Below are positions 27,401 to 35,569 of a stretch of DNA of 49,888 nt, one piece after another. The DNA comes from Nocardiopsis alkaliphila YIM 80379 (GTDB lineage: Bacteria; Actinomycetota; Actinomycetes; Streptosporangiales; Streptosporangiaceae). The stretch is taken from assembly GCF_000341005.1 (NCBI RefSeq), contig NZ_ANBD01000111.1, positions 1 through 49,888 of the forward strand, in the 5' to 3' direction. Within the stretch, counting starts at the first letter, position 1. Every line of letters starts with the position of its first letter. The notes beneath the pieces were generated by a model. The model was not told where the DNA came from and made no database searches. It saw only the letters and a program-made list of their open reading frames with translations. The translations under genes were made by a program, and so were the position numbers.

Positions 27401-28034
27401 CCAGGCCTTGGTGGAGGCCGGCGACGAAGGCCTCAGTCACGAGTCCCTGGCCTCCAGCGTCGCCCACGCCCTGAGTCTGGACCCCTCCGAGTACACCAAG
27501 TCCGGCAACGTGGCCCCGCGCCTGGCCCAACTGGCCGCCAGCACCCTGCGCGAGGTCATCGCCTTCCGCCTCTACCTGGACCTGGAACGCGGCTGGCGCG
27601 TGACCATGCCCAACCTCGAACAGACCGGCCTGCTGCGCGTGGACTACGCCGATCTGGACTGGGTGGCCACCAACGAGGACCTGTGGACCAAGGCCGCCCC
27701 CGAACTACGCGCAGCCGACCCCGACCTGCGCGAACGCGTTCTACGCGCGCTCATGGACGAAATGCGCCGCGCCCTGGCCATCGACACCCCTTACTTCCGC
27801 GACGAGGCCTTCGACTCGCTCCAGACCGCCAGCGAGACCCGCCTGGCCGACGCCTGGGTGCTGTCCAAGAACGACCGCCCCCGCGCCACCATCGCCTACC
27901 CTCGCCCCGCCAAGGGCGGTGCCCGCGCTCGGTGGCCTGTTCACCGACACCGAGGCCGACGCGCCCTTGACCGGGCTGGAGCTGTCCAACGACGCCCTGC
28001 TCGGTGCGGTGCGGCACTTGGCCCAGGTTCGTGA
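24402..28034 (+). CDS. protein kinase-DEAD/DEAH helicase fusion, truncated at its 3' end
   Basis: From ATG 24402 (GAGGG 7 bp upstream) the frame encodes a Hanks kinase (about residues 5-285: GNMGEV loop, HRDLKPAN, DFGMG, TARYMAPEQ) followed by a DUF1998-class helicase. The helicase has Walker A TGTGSGKS near 452, DELH near 578, TSATMS near 612, Cys pairs in FCRDCGQEY (about 800) and FCLHCGVSY (about 910), and FVDNRQDASLQAGHFNDF near 975. Related sequence ends at about residue 1172 ([10 protein letters not shown], near 27917). The last 39 codons to the stop at 28034 are out-of-frame reading of the next gene. The later RecA2 motifs and any DUF1998 domain are missing, so activity is doubtful. 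Confidence 0.75.
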   Translation: MQRQIVADRFRLKGIIDRGNMGEVHRAEDTRPAPGPDPTGDASTTEVALKLILRRRSGAPVDPEDKSVKRFLREVKIMESLTHPRIPAVIDGGVDTTDGDHLPYLAMELLDGHTLRDLTDDRPQLPVPWVAAIGAQIADALYTAHAEGVIHRDLKPANVMITRGGLVKVLDFGMGLIVDDPNLTKLTSTDTTVGTARYMAPEQFEGAKVTRAADLYALGCVLYELLTGAPPFDGVTNFDLGYKHNNHEVPPLGLLRADIPAALNRLIEQLLKKKPQDRPANAAEVRQALLSLVTDEGEVDGWADFDPRAHLPVIEPASLLEDTAGSRTHGAPLGVMDVFSLHDQLISEYRAFTEGGVVIRDERIAEHLRGDLDDKSQWPDPWLSLNPFFDSGGTVSELISEGLLHPETARVFQAGKKEGSTVCDGKPLTFHRHQREAIEAARTGESYVLTTGTGSGKSLSYIVPIVDRVLRERDRDKAEGHSRKGVRAIIVYPMNALANSQVEELRKFLVNGYGSGREPVTFARYTGQESDEKRQEIRDDPPDILLTNYVMLELMLTRPVERLALIKMAGGLEFLVFDELHTYRGRQGADVAMLIRRVRQACDAPNVQCVGTSATMSSEGTAQDQRNTVARVATKIFGTPVRPDNIITETLVRATADGEVTVPAERLRDQDAPRSYSDLYRDPLARWIESTFGLTTDEGGRLVRQRPTTVEAAARELARDTGVPLQQCVQAIRRTLEAGAEAFHPGNRRPLFAFRLHQFLSKGDTVHATLEEPETRYLTRDYQLERPDHDGHVLLPLAFCRDCGQEYLTVWRVEKPTGTVYQARRDTIAGSDQAVEGYLFISSDHPWPQTLDEVLKDQRLPESWVEQDEDHLPTVRKNRRGQVPQPVTVDVTGVEGQGELNAAFVPAPFRFCLHCGVSYETKRGNNDFAQLASLGQEGRSSATSLVSGTIVRALKSLPAEALPKEARKLLTFVDNRQDASLQAGHFNDFVQVTELRGGLYQALVEAGDEGLSHESLASSVAHALSLDPSEYTKSGNVAPRLAQLAASTLREVIAFRLYLDLERGWRVTMPNLEQTGLLRVDYADLDWVATNEDLWTKAAPELRAADPDLRERVLRALMDEMRRALAIDTPYFRDEAFDSLQTASETRLADAWVLSKNDRPRATIAYPRPAKGGARARWPVHRHRGRRALDRAGAVQRRPARCGAALGPGS

Positions 28035-30906
28035 CACCGCGTCCAAGCGTTGGCGTTCGGTGGACTACCGCAACCTGGACGCCGAAGAGCTCGGATCGAT
28101 CTACGAGTCGCTGCTGGAGCTGGTGCCCAAGCACAGCGCGGCCGAGCGCACCTTCGAACTGGTGGAGCTGGCGGGCAACGACCGCAAGACCACGGGCTCG
28201 TACTACACGCCCTCGTCGCTGATCGAGACCCTGCTGAACTCCTCGCTCGACCCGGTGATCGATGAGGCGGTCAAGCGCGGATCGGTCGCGGCCAGTGCGG
28301 CGGGCCGGCCCGATGAGTCGGAAGCCGTCGTCGCCGAGCTGTTGAAGCTGAACGTCTGCGACCCGGCCTGTGGGTCCGGGCACTTCCTGGTGGCGGCGGC
28401 CAGAAGGATCGCCAAGAAGGTCGCGGCGGTACGGGAAGGCAACCCGGAACCGACCGTGGACGCGGTGCGCGGCGCGATGCACGAGGTGGTGGCGCACTGT
28501 ATTTATGGGGTGGACCTCAACCCCATGGCGGTGGAGCTGGCCAAGGTGTCGCTGTGGTTGGAGGCGTTGGAGCCCGGCAAGCCGCTCAACTTCCTGGACG
28601 CCCACGTCAAGCACGGGAATGCCTTGATCGGTGCGACCCCGAAGCTGCTCCGGGGCGGTATCCCGGATGAGGCGTTCAAGCCGATCGAGGGCGATGACAA
28701 GAAGTACGCGCGCTTCCTGGCCAAGACCAACAAGGAGGAGCGCGGCGGTCAGATCGGCCTCTTCGACATCGATGACGAAGCGGTGAAGGTCGACAACACC
28801 GTCTACGCACGTCAGTTGGAGCAGATCACCGGGATCACCGCTGATTCGCTGGACCAGGTGCGTCGTCAAGAGGCGGCCTATCGGGAGTGGGCCGACTCGG
28901 ACGAGTACGTGCGCGACAAGCGGGTCGCCGACGCCTGGTGCGCCGCGTTCATGTGGCGCAAGACCCCGGACGCTCCCAGGGCTGTGACTCAGGAGGTCTT
29001 CCGTAACCTGTCCAAGGCCAAGGAGGGTTACGGGGCGCCGTTCACCACGGTGGAGGAGATCGATGCGCTCAGTGAGCAGTACCGGTTCTTCCACTGGCAC
29101 CTGGAGTTTCCGGACGTGTTCGCTTCGGCCGGTGGTGCGAAGGCGGATGAGGGGACAGGGTGGTCCGGTGGGTTCGACTGCGTGGTCGGAAACCCGCCGT
29201 GGGAGCGGATCAAGCTTCAGGAACAGGAGTTCTTCGCCCAGCGTGATCAGGAGATCGCCAAGGCTCCGAATGCGGCTGAGCGGAAGAAGCTCATCAAGGA
29301 GCTGAAGGAGAATGCGGACCGCTCCGCTCTGTACCAGGAGTTCGAAGACGCCAAGCGCAAGGCGGAAGGCGAAAGCCAGTTCCTGCGACTGGGGGGACGC
29401 TACCCGCTCACTGGACGCGGTGACATCAACACCTACGCGGTCTTTTCCGAGCTGGATCGGACCCTGACGGGGCCGCGAGGTCGGATGGGCGTCATCGTTC
29501 CGACCGGTATCGCGACTGATGCCACCACCCAGCACTTCTTCAAGGCCCTGGTGCAGAGCGCTTCCATCGCGGCCCTCTACGACTTCGAGAACGCTGCTCC
29601 TTTGTTCCCAGGGGTGCACCGCTCATTCAAGTTCTGCATCCTTTCCCTCTCCGGGAATGACCTGCGCGAGTCGGAAGCGTCCTTCGCGTTCTTCCTGCAT
29701 GATCCGGCAGAACTGGATGACGCGGACAAGGCGTTCACCATGACCCCGGAGGAGATCACCCTCCTCAACCCCAATACGGGTACCTGCCCGGTGTTCCGCT
29801 CTCGTCGTGACGCGGAGATCACCCTGGACATCTACCGTCGCGTTCCTGTCCTGGTGAAGGAAGGCGATCCGGAGGGGAACCCTTGGGGAGTGTCGTTCAT
29901 GACGATGTTCCACATGTCCAACGACTCACACCTGTTCCACACTCGTGAGCAGCTGGAGAAGGACGGTTGGTCCCTCGAAGGGAACGTCTTCACCCGAGGT
30001 GACAAGCGCATGTTGCCGCTGTACGAGGCGAAGATGCTCCACCACTACGACCACCGGTGGGCTACGTACACCGAGAGTGGGGATGTTCGAGACCTCACCC
30101 TTGAGGAGAAGCAGGAGCCGAACGCCGTAGCCATGCCACGTTACTGGGTATCGGAGGAGTCAACCGCTACGGGCGAGTTCGATAAGAATGGTGACCCGAT
30201 CATGGCGCCTGGTGTACAGGCCAAGCTGGAATCTGTGGGATGGGGTCGTGGTTGGCTTCTCGGGTGGCGTGACATCTGCCGAGCAACTGATGAGCGGACC
30301 GCAATCATTGGGGCTTTTCCGAGGTCTGCTGTAGGTAATAACTTGCCAATTTCGATCATGGATCCTGAGCTTGCTGACGTCGGCGTTGGTCTTATTGGAT
30401 CTCTTTCATCCTTCATTTTCGATTTTTGTGCTCGACTGAAAGTTGGAGGAACGCACCTCAACTTCTTTATTTCGCACCAGCTTCCCGTCCTTGGTCCTGG
30501 GAAAATTTCAGTTTTCCTCGATTTTATTCGACCTCGTGTGGTTGAACTTGGTTATGCATCGAATGACATTAAGGAGTTTTCGCTAGACCTGGGGGACAAG
30601 AGTGAGTCTTTCCGTTGGGATGAGGAGCGGCGCGCGGTGATGCGGGCGGAGCTAGACGCTCTGTTCTTCCACCTGTACGGGATCAACCGTGATGACGTGG
30701 ACTACATCATGGAGACGTTCCCGATCGTGAAGCGGAAGGATGTTGCCGAGTACGGCACCTACCGCACCAAAGAGCGCATCCTGGAGATCTACGACCGGAT
30801 GGCTGAGGCTGGTGTCTCTCAGGACACACCGCTCGTTGATGGCGAGAATTTCGTCTCCGAGCTGACCCCGCCTCCTGGCCACGGCCCCCGCCACGCTCCC
30901 GCTTGA
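27919..30906 (+). CDS. Eco57I/TaqI-like N6-adenine methylase, N-terminus missing
   Basis: The 995-codon frame starts at GTG 27919 without a ribosome site, mid-domain (PALGGLF, then [20 protein letters not shown]), where full-length relatives have several hundred more residues. It has [12 protein letters not shown], motif [13 protein letters not shown] near residue 147, the acidic second strand [14 protein letters not shown], and motif [13 protein letters not shown] near 424, then a long specificity region. The catalytic core is complete. It overlaps the helicase frame by 116 bp in another frame. A segment near residues 795-895 is A+T-rich (46% G+C over 30301-30600), which suggests exchange of a target-recognition region. 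A terminator hairpin follows at 30923-30952. Confidence 0.78.
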   Translation: MPALGGLFTDTEADAPLTGLELSNDALLGAVRHLAQVRDTASKRWRSVDYRNLDAEELGSIYESLLELVPKHSAAERTFELVELAGNDRKTTGSYYTPSSLIETLLNSSLDPVIDEAVKRGSVAASAAGRPDESEAVVAELLKLNVCDPACGSGHFLVAAARRIAKKVAAVREGNPEPTVDAVRGAMHEVVAHCIYGVDLNPMAVELAKVSLWLEALEPGKPLNFLDAHVKHGNALIGATPKLLRGGIPDEAFKPIEGDDKKYARFLAKTNKEERGGQIGLFDIDDEAVKVDNTVYARQLEQITGITADSLDQVRRQEAAYREWADSDEYVRDKRVADAWCAAFMWRKTPDAPRAVTQEVFRNLSKAKEGYGAPFTTVEEIDALSEQYRFFHWHLEFPDVFASAGGAKADEGTGWSGGFDCVVGNPPWERIKLQEQEFFAQRDQEIAKAPNAAERKKLIKELKENADRSALYQEFEDAKRKAEGESQFLRLGGRYPLTGRGDINTYAVFSELDRTLTGPRGRMGVIVPTGIATDATTQHFFKALVQSASIAALYDFENAAPLFPGVHRSFKFCILSLSGNDLRESEASFAFFLHDPAELDDADKAFTMTPEEITLLNPNTGTCPVFRSRRDAEITLDIYRRVPVLVKEGDPEGNPWGVSFMTMFHMSNDSHLFHTREQLEKDGWSLEGNVFTRGDKRMLPLYEAKMLHHYDHRWATYTESGDVRDLTLEEKQEPNAVAMPRYWVSEESTATGEFDKNGDPIMAPGVQAKLESVGWGRGWLLGWRDICRATDERTAIIGAFPRSAVGNNLPISIMDPELADVGVGLIGSLSSFIFDFCARLKVGGTHLNFFISHQLPVLGPGKISVFLDFIRPRVVELGYASNDIKEFSLDLGDKSESFRWDEERRAVMRAELDALFFHLYGINRDDVDYIMETFPIVKRKDVAEYGTYRTKERILEIYDRMAEAGVSQDTPLVDGENFVSELTPPPGHGPRHAPA

Positions 30907-30922
30907 TCTGTACCCACAGCGA

Positions 30923-30952
30923 GGCCCCGTCTGTTCGGTGACAGGCGGGGCC
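30923..30952. terminator. strong hairpin between methylase and DUF397 genes
   Basis: A 12-bp stem with one G-T wobble: GGCCCCG and CTGT on the left (30923-30934), ACAG and CGGGGCC on the right (30941-30952), with a 6-base loop. It lies 16 bp after the methylase stop and 18 bp before the convergent DUF397 stop, so it can serve both strands. Confidence 0.75.
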
Positions 30953-30970
30953 AGTTGCGTTCAGGAGCGC

Positions 30971-31177
30971 TCAGCGCTTGCTGTTTCGTGCGGGGGTGAG
31001 GAAGGCTCGCCACTCGTCAGCACCGAAGAAAAGCGCCCCGAGTTCTCGATTTTGAGTGTCTCGGATCGCTGCACTAGTCCCAAGGTCGGCGATCTCCACG
31101 CAGGCGGCTTCGCTCTGTGAGTAGCTCGATTTGCGAAAGTTCACGTGGTCGAGAGATGGAAGTTGAGAGGTCTGCAT
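30971..31177 (-). CDS. DUF397 protein
   Basis: A 68-residue DUF397 protein: FRKSSYSQSEAACVEIADL is the family signature (KSS-S---CVE-A), then AIRDTQN and a helix ending DEWRAFL. DUF397 proteins are the small partners of XRE/DUF5753 regulators in actinomycetes and are proposed to form toxin-antitoxin-like or developmental control pairs. It starts 3 bp after the stop of the XRE gene, so the two are translated together. Confidence 0.88.
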   Translation of the reverse strand: MQTSQLPSLDHVNFRKSSYSQSEAACVEIADLGTSAAIRDTQNRELGALFFGADEWRAFLTPARNSKR

Positions 31178-31180
31178 CTT

Positions 31181-32038
31181 CTAGTCCTTGTCGTGACTGT
31201 GTTCATCGGTGACGCTGCGAAGGAGCTTCAACGTCGGTTTGCCTTCGTCAAGCGCGGAAGCGCGGAGCCGGTTGAACGTCCCTGAGTAGTGTTCGATGTT
31301 CTCCTCGCTCGACATGAACATGTGAGAGGACGGGCCTTGGAGGTAGACGGTCACCAAGCCGTGGTGGTCAACGCGCAGAATCGAAAAGGAGGCGAGGGTC
31401 AGGGCCGCGTGTGCCCCAGCGCTGTAGGGCAGTACTTGAAGGGTGACGTTGGGGAGCGTGGAGAGCTCTGTGAGGTGGTCGAGCTGATCGGCCATGAGTT
31501 TTCCACTGCCGATGCGTTGCCTCAATGCTGCTTCGGCGATGATCATCCAAACCTCGGGCGAAGGCTCCCTGGTCAGGATCTCCTGGCGAGTCAGACGCAC
31601 CTGGACTTCACGGTCGACATCGCTGTTAGGTCGCATCGTCGCTTCGATGACCGCTCGTGCGTACTCCTCGGTCTGCGCCAGGCCAGGGATGAGCTGGGAC
31701 TGGTACATCTCGATCGCTGTCGCCTGTGCCTCGATGTTCGCGTAGGAGCGGTAACTGCGCTCAAGGTCGTAAGGCTGCCACCGGTCAGGCTCGCGGGCTT
31801 GCTTGCGTAGAGCCAAGAGCCGTTCGAGTTCTTCGGGAACTTCGTAGAGGTCGAGTAGACGTTCGATCGCTGCGGCACCCGGGACCGCACCACCGTCTCC
31901 CGGTGTTTCCCACCGAGACAAGCTGCTTGCGGCGGTTCTCATGGCCTTGACGACGTCCCCGAACTTCCGGTCGCCTCGAAGTCTGCGTAGCTCCTGCGCG
32001 AGTTGCCACTGTGCAAGCGTCGGGTTGTCTGCTGCCAT
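31181..32038 (-). CDS. XRE-family HTH/DUF5753 regulator (Scr1-type)
   Basis: A 285-residue protein with an N-terminal Cro/CI-like helix-turn-helix (about residues 8-65, including KFGDVVKAMRTAASSLSRWE) and a DUF5753 domain (about 95-270: YQSQLIPGLAQTEEYARAV, then RLTRQEIL, then LPYSAGAHAAL). It is a DNA-binding partner of the adjacent DUF397 protein. It is divergent from a second, shorter regulator gene at 32159, with 120 bp of shared promoter. Confidence 0.88.
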   Translation of the reverse strand: MAADNPTLAQWQLAQELRRLRGDRKFGDVVKAMRTAASSLSRWETPGDGGAVPGAAAIERLLDLYEVPEELERLLALRKQAREPDRWQPYDLERSYRSYANIEAQATAIEMYQSQLIPGLAQTEEYARAVIEATMRPNSDVDREVQVRLTRQEILTREPSPEVWMIIAEAALRQRIGSGKLMADQLDHLTELSTLPNVTLQVLPYSAGAHAALTLASFSILRVDHHGLVTVYLQGPSSHMFMSSEENIEHYSGTFNRLRASALDEGKPTLKLLRSVTDEHSHDKD

Positions 32039-32096
32039 CTCTTGATGATGCCCTTCTTCGTAGGTCGGGACAAACTTCGCTACTTCCAGAAGCTAC

Positions 32097-32125
32097 TTGC
32101 AAATGCTCATGGCTTTCAGTTTACT
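32097..32125 (+). promoter_or_regulatory. candidate promoter for the 32159 regulator
   Basis: TTGCAA at 32097-32102 and TTTACT at 32120-32125 are separated by 17 bp, 33 bp upstream of ATG 32159. The -10 is imperfect. Confidence 0.35.
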
Positions 32126-32158
32126 GGTAGTGAAGCTCCGAACACACCAGGAGGGGTT

Positions 32159-33031
32159 ATGACAGGTAGGGCACAGGTGAGCGTGGCTCGAATAGAGGGA
32201 ACCGGGGGCATGGACTGGGAGAGCTATGGGGGAGGGGTGTGGTCCACGCGGAAAGAACGCGGGCTCTCCCTCTCCCTCCTCGCTGATCTGGCGCTGACCA
32301 CGCCCGAACTCCTCCAGGAAGTTGAGTCAGGAGGCTGCGATCCCGGTCTCCGTGTCGCTCGGGACCTGGACCGGGCTCTGAACGCCGGCGGTGAACTCTG
32401 GAACGCCTGGGCCTCGGCGCATCTGGCCGCGCTCTTTCGCTCCGAGCGGCCGCCCACCCTCACCGGCGCTCTCGCCGAGGCCTTCCAGGTCCGGGCCTAC
32501 GCGCCCCTCGTACTCCCGGATCCCTACCTCACCGACTCCTACGCCGCCGCGCTGCACCGGCTCGAAGCGCCGATGAACCTTCCGCTCTCCACCGACGCCC
32601 GCCCCCAAGCACTCGGTCGGTTCCATCCCACCGCCGCCACCACGTCCCACTGTCTGGTGGTCGACGAAACCGCCCTGACCCGGTACCTCGCACCCGCCGA
32701 AATTCTGCGCGCCCAGCTCCTGCACCTGCACCACCTGGCCCAGCAGGACCACGTCACCGTGCACCTCATCCCCGCCACTACTGGCCCCCACCCCGGGTTG
32801 CGCGGCGCCTTCTGGACGCTGTGCTACTCCCCGGCCCGCACCATCGTCTACACCCCGCACCCCTGCGGCACCGGCCACTTCCACCGCGAATCGGCCACGG
32901 TCAAGGCCCACACCGACCTCTACTCCACTCTCCAAGGGGTCGCCCTACCGGCCGAGGACTCCCTGCACCGCATCGCCGAACTGGCCGCGCGGCTGACCCC
33001 CAGTCCCTGCCAAGCCTTGTCCGACCACTGA
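32159..33031 (+). CDS. XRE-like/DUF5753-type regulator
   Basis: A 290-residue protein from ATG 32159, which has an excellent ribosome site (AGGAGGGG) and is preferred over the upstream in-frame start. An N-terminal HTH-like segment (WSTRKERGLSLSLLADLALTTPELLQEVE) is followed by a DUF5753-like ligand domain (PDPYLTDSYAAALHRLE, then VHLIPATTGPHPGLRGAF). It lies upstream of an ATP-binding protein, a common actinomycete pairing. A hairpin follows at 33070-33100. The target is unknown. Confidence 0.7.
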   Translation: MTGRAQVSVARIEGTGGMDWESYGGGVWSTRKERGLSLSLLADLALTTPELLQEVESGGCDPGLRVARDLDRALNAGGELWNAWASAHLAALFRSERPPTLTGALAEAFQVRAYAPLVLPDPYLTDSYAAALHRLEAPMNLPLSTDARPQALGRFHPTAATTSHCLVVDETALTRYLAPAEILRAQLLHLHHLAQQDHVTVHLIPATTGPHPGLRGAFWTLCYSPARTIVYTPHPCGTGHFHRESATVKAHTDLYSTLQGVALPAEDSLHRIAELAARLTPSPCQALSDH

Positions 33032-33069
33032 CCGACCACTGACCGAACAACCCACCCCGGCACGAAAGA

Positions 33070-33100
33070 GCTCTGGCGGGTGCGCCAACACCCCCAGAGC
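33070..33100 (+). terminator. hairpin after the 32159 regulator
   Basis: GCTCTGG and GGGTG (33070-33082) face CACCC and CCAGAGC (33089-33100) with one bulged C and a 6-base loop, 39 bp after the stop. It could also attenuate transcription into the ATP-binding gene at 33156. Confidence 0.5.
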
Positions 33101-33155
33101 AGGCCGATCGAAGTCCCAGCAGTCCCGCTTAAAGAACCAAAGGAGTCTGACCGAC

Positions 33156-33752
33156 ATGTCCATTGTGCCTCAGCAGCGCCCGCCCGTGCACGTGCACCTC
33201 GCCCCCAACCCTGCCCCCAACCCTGCCCCGAACCCCATCCCCACCCTGGGATTCGCGGGCCGCCGCTGGCCCTGCCTGCTCTACCCGGGCGACCTGGCCC
33301 ACCTGGCCACCATGCGCCAGGACCTGCACCGCGACCTCGCGCGCCTGGTCGGCCTGCATCCCGGCACCGCCGCCGACATCGTCCTGTGCGCCAGCGAACT
33401 CTTCGCAAACGCCATCGATCACTCCCGCTCCGGTGAACCCGGCGGCAACGTCATCCGCACCCTGACCATGCCCACCGCCGACATCCTGCGCGTGGGCATC
33501 ATCGACGACGGTCACCGCACCGGCCCCGCCCCGGGCACCTTTCCCACCGAACCGGCGATCCCCACCGACCGCACCCTCACCGAATGGGAGGAGGCCGAAC
33601 GCGGCCGGGGCCTGCTGTTGGTCGACAACCTCTCCCAGCGTTGGGGCAGCCGTAAGGTCCTGGACTTCCCCTTCTGCGAGGGCTTGGGTACCTTCCTGTG
33701 GGCCGAGTTCGCCTTCACCGGCCCCCGCGCGCCCTTCGGGGAGTACGTATGA
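33156..33752 (+). CDS. ATP-binding protein, anti-sigma/HATPase_c_2 type
   Basis: A 198-residue GHKL-fold protein. The N-box is VLCASELFANAIDHS, the G1-type motif is VGIIDDGH and the G2-type motif is RGRGLLLVDNLSQRWG. Such single-domain proteins resemble RsbW/SpoIIAB anti-sigma kinases and accompany DUF397/XRE genes in actinomycetes; the partner is not known here. The N-terminus has a Pro-rich repeat NPAPNPAPNP encoded by two copies of a 12-base unit (33203-33226). The stop overlaps the next start (ATGA at 33749). Confidence 0.82.
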   Translation: MSIVPQQRPPVHVHLAPNPAPNPAPNPIPTLGFAGRRWPCLLYPGDLAHLATMRQDLHRDLARLVGLHPGTAADIVLCASELFANAIDHSRSGEPGGNVIRTLTMPTADILRVGIIDDGHRTGPAPGTFPTEPAIPTDRTLTEWEEAERGRGLLLVDNLSQRWGSRKVLDFPFCEGLGTFLWAEFAFTGPRAPFGEYV

Positions 33753-34309
33753 GCCCCGGACCGGTCACGGGCGAACTGCGCGCGGTGTTGGACGCGCCCC
33801 GAGGCCGGCGCTTCTCCCGCCCTGGCACCGCCGCCCGGCTCATGGCCACACCGCCCGGTGGTTTCGGGAACGGCGGCTCCGGGATCGGTGACGCCGAGTC
33901 CAGCACCCCCGCGCCCAGCACCTCCGCGTTCAGGGCCCGTGAACGGCGCCTGCTGGCCCAGATGGCCGACAACCCCCGAGTGGCCCACCGCCAAGCCCAC
34001 GGGGTCCTGCCGGCCTGGGTCTACGAACACGCCACCCGCCTGGCCGAACGCGACGGCAGGCCCCTGCCCGAGCGGCCCGCTGACGCGCCACCGATCCCGC
34101 GACCCCGGCCCGCCCCGGACGATGGCCCACCGCCCCCGCGCCCCCGACCGGCGCGCCCGCCCCTGCCCAAGCGTCCGCGCAGCCACCGCAAACCCCGGCC
34201 CCGCCGCCGCTCCCGCCCCTGGTGGCACCTGCTCGGCTACACCCTGGCCACCCTCACCGGAGCCCTGGCCGGAGCGCTGGCCCACCACCTCACCCCAGGT
34301 TTGTTCTGA
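33749..34309 (+). CDS. Pro/Arg-rich protein with one C-terminal membrane helix
   Basis: A 186-residue protein. Residues 55-105 are helical (ARERRLLAQMADNPRVAHR), residues 110-155 are a Pro/Arg-rich linker (RPRPARPPLPKRPR), and a single membrane helix closes the protein (WWHLLGYTLATLTGALAGAL). The N-terminus is probably cytoplasmic. It is coupled to the ATP-binding gene by ATGA. Its last 60 codons have a diverged copy at 39266-39437. No function is recognised. Confidence 0.65.
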   Translation: MSPGPVTGELRAVLDAPRGRRFSRPGTAARLMATPPGGFGNGGSGIGDAESSTPAPSTSAFRARERRLLAQMADNPRVAHRQAHGVLPAWVYEHATRLAERDGRPLPERPADAPPIPRPRPAPDDGPPPPRPRPARPPLPKRPRSHRKPRPRRRSRPWWHLLGYTLATLTGALAGALAHHLTPGLF

Positions 34310-34683
34310 GCACCATTTCGGCCCATACACCGCGACGGCCGTGTCAGCCCCCGTAGGGCCGACACGGCCGTCGCCTTCCTTCCGTGTCAGTTCTGCGTGC
34401 TCAGGACGGCCGAGGGCCCGGGAAAGTCGTCGGGGATGGCGTCCATCATGAGTTCGTCCACCGGTGTGCCCTGCCAAAAACCCGCCTGGCGCAGACGTCC
34501 CGCGTGGCGGAACCCCGCCTTTTCGTAGGCGGCCACACCGGCGGCATTGGGTTCCAGTACCTTCAGCCACACCATGCGCAGTGCCGCCAGGTGAAACGCC
34601 CAGTCCAGGGTCAGGCGTGCGGCCTCGGTGGCGTGACCCTTGCCGCGTTCGTTCGGGGCCAGGACCATGACGAACTCTGCGGT
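34133..34683. repeat. direct repeat copy A (membrane-protein 3' end plus acetyltransferase 3' end)
   Basis: This segment and 39266-39804 are homologous in the same orientation: the Pro/Arg linker and membrane helix of the upstream gene, the intervening terminator hairpin and the last ~100 codons of the GNAT gene. Stretches of about 26 and 39 bases are identical (starting near 34162 and 34215); other parts differ. Outside these limits the similarity stops. Confidence 0.8.
34332..34374. terminator. perfect 14-bp bidirectional terminator
   Basis: GCGACGGCCGTGTC (34332-34345) pairs exactly with GACACGGCCGTCGC (34361-34374). The loop can form a further GCCC/GGGC pairing. It lies between the converging membrane-protein and acetyltransferase genes. 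The equivalent hairpin in repeat copy B has kept its pairing with different bases. Confidence 0.8.
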
Positions 34684-34950
34684 GTGCACGAACCGGTTGA
34701 TCTCCAGGGTGGTCATACCGACCGGTTCTGAGTCCTGGAGCCGTACCACCTCGAACTGCGGGTAGTTCATGTTGCCGCGTTGACGTTCCCAACCGGCCTC
34801 GCGGGTCTCCCAGGACTGGGGGACCTGGTTGCCGTAGCCCAAAAGGGTCCCGGGGTCGTTCTCCCAGGCGTGGTAGGCGCGCAGCATCTCCCGCCGGGGC
34901 ATGGCCAACGCCAGGGTCTGACCGGTCAGCAGCAGGTGCGGTTCACTCAC
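34387..34950 (-). CDS. GNAT acetyltransferase of the lasso peptide cluster
   Basis: A 187-residue RimL-like GNAT protein. Residues 5-20 are the first strand and helix, and the acetyl-CoA loop is VLAPNERGKGHATEA, followed by MVWLKVLEPNAAGVAAYEKAGF, typical of the Acetyltransf_3 type. The start is GTG 34950, overlapping the leader-peptidase stop by 8 bp, so it is the fourth gene of the lasso operon. In the albusnodin family a GNAT enzyme in the cluster acetylates a lysine in the core; here the only core lysine is Lys10, the natural candidate. A truncated copy lies at 39508. Confidence 0.82.
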   Translation of the reverse strand: MSEPHLLLTGQTLALAMPRREMLRAYHAWENDPGTLLGYGNQVPQSWETREAGWERQRGNMNYPQFEVVRLQDSEPVGMTTLEINRFVHTAEFVMVLAPNERGKGHATEAARLTLDWAFHLAALRMVWLKVLEPNAAGVAAYEKAGFRHAGRLRQAGFWQGTPVDELMMDAIPDDFPGPSAVLSTQN

Positions 34951-35569
34951 AGGGTTTCTCCAAGGTGGGGCCCGGCACAACAGCGGGGCCATCGGTGGTG
35001 TGAATCGGGGTGTAGGTATCGATGTCGGGGCCTTCGCCCACGGGGCGCCCGTCGCTGTCGGCGATCCAGGCGTGTAGTCGGACGGGGTCGGTGGCCAGAC
35101 CATGGCGCCATTCGGCGCGTCGGCCGGTCAAAGTGAGAAGGAGTGAGGTGGCGACCGACTGTTCCAGACACGCCCAACGGCCGGGCAGGTAAGCGGAAAC
35201 AGACCTGACGGCATCCAGCGCCTTGTGAACACGATCGATCGGAGCAGGAGGCAGTCGGCGCCCCAGACAGGCCAGTGCCACCAGGCGGCTCAGTCGCCCA
35301 CGCCGAGGGCCCAAGAGCAGCGCCACCGCGATCACGGCCAGCACCGGCAGGCAGAGCAACCGCCCAAGCAACCCCCTCCCGGTCGAGGGCGGCAGCACCG
35401 CGGCCGTCTCACCCGTCCCCCACGAGAGCGGCTGTTCCGCCAGCCTGATGGTCGGCCCTGGGTACCGGGCCTCAGGTGAACGGGTGTGCAGCTCGGTACG
35501 CCCGGTGCGGTAGTCGATGAGCACCCAGGCGTGCCCGGTGTCGACCACGACCGTGGGCGGACCGTTCAT
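34943..35569 (-). CDS. lasso peptide leader peptidase (B2-type, with N-terminal extension)
   Basis: A 208-residue protein from ATG 35569, overlapping the cyclase stop (ATGA). The C-terminal half is the transglutaminase-like protease fold of lasso B2 proteins: Cys134 in GRWACLEQSVATSLLL, His166 in RLHAW and Asp171 form the catalytic triad. The first 65 residues hold a beta-rich segment (TVVVDTGHAWVLIDYRTGRTEL) and residues 67-105 a hydrophobic stretch. No separate PqqD-like B1 leader-binding gene is seen in the cluster; the N-terminal segment may be a reduced recognition domain. It removes the precursor leader before cyclisation. Confidence 0.82.
   Translation of the reverse strand: MNGPPTVVVDTGHAWVLIDYRTGRTELHTRSPEARYPGPTIRLAEQPLSWGTGETAAVLPPSTGRGLLGRLLCLPVLAVIAVALLLGPRRGRLSRLVALACLGRRLPPAPIDRVHKALDAVRSVSAYLPGRWACLEQSVATSLLLTLTGRRAEWRHGLATDPVRLHAWIADSDGRPVGEGPDIDTYTPIHTTDGPAVVPGPTLEKPCE

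Noticed and set aside
24402..30906. Complete DISARM or BREX/Pgl system
   Set aside because: There is a kinase, a helicase and methylases, but no DrmB, DrmC, PglZ or BrxC/PglY gene, and the helicase and methylase are both truncated.
33203..33238. Short tandem repeat CCCAACCCTGCC as a possible CRISPR or satellite
   Set aside because: Only two exact 12-base units inside a coding region, encoding NPAP repeats; a simple protein repeat.
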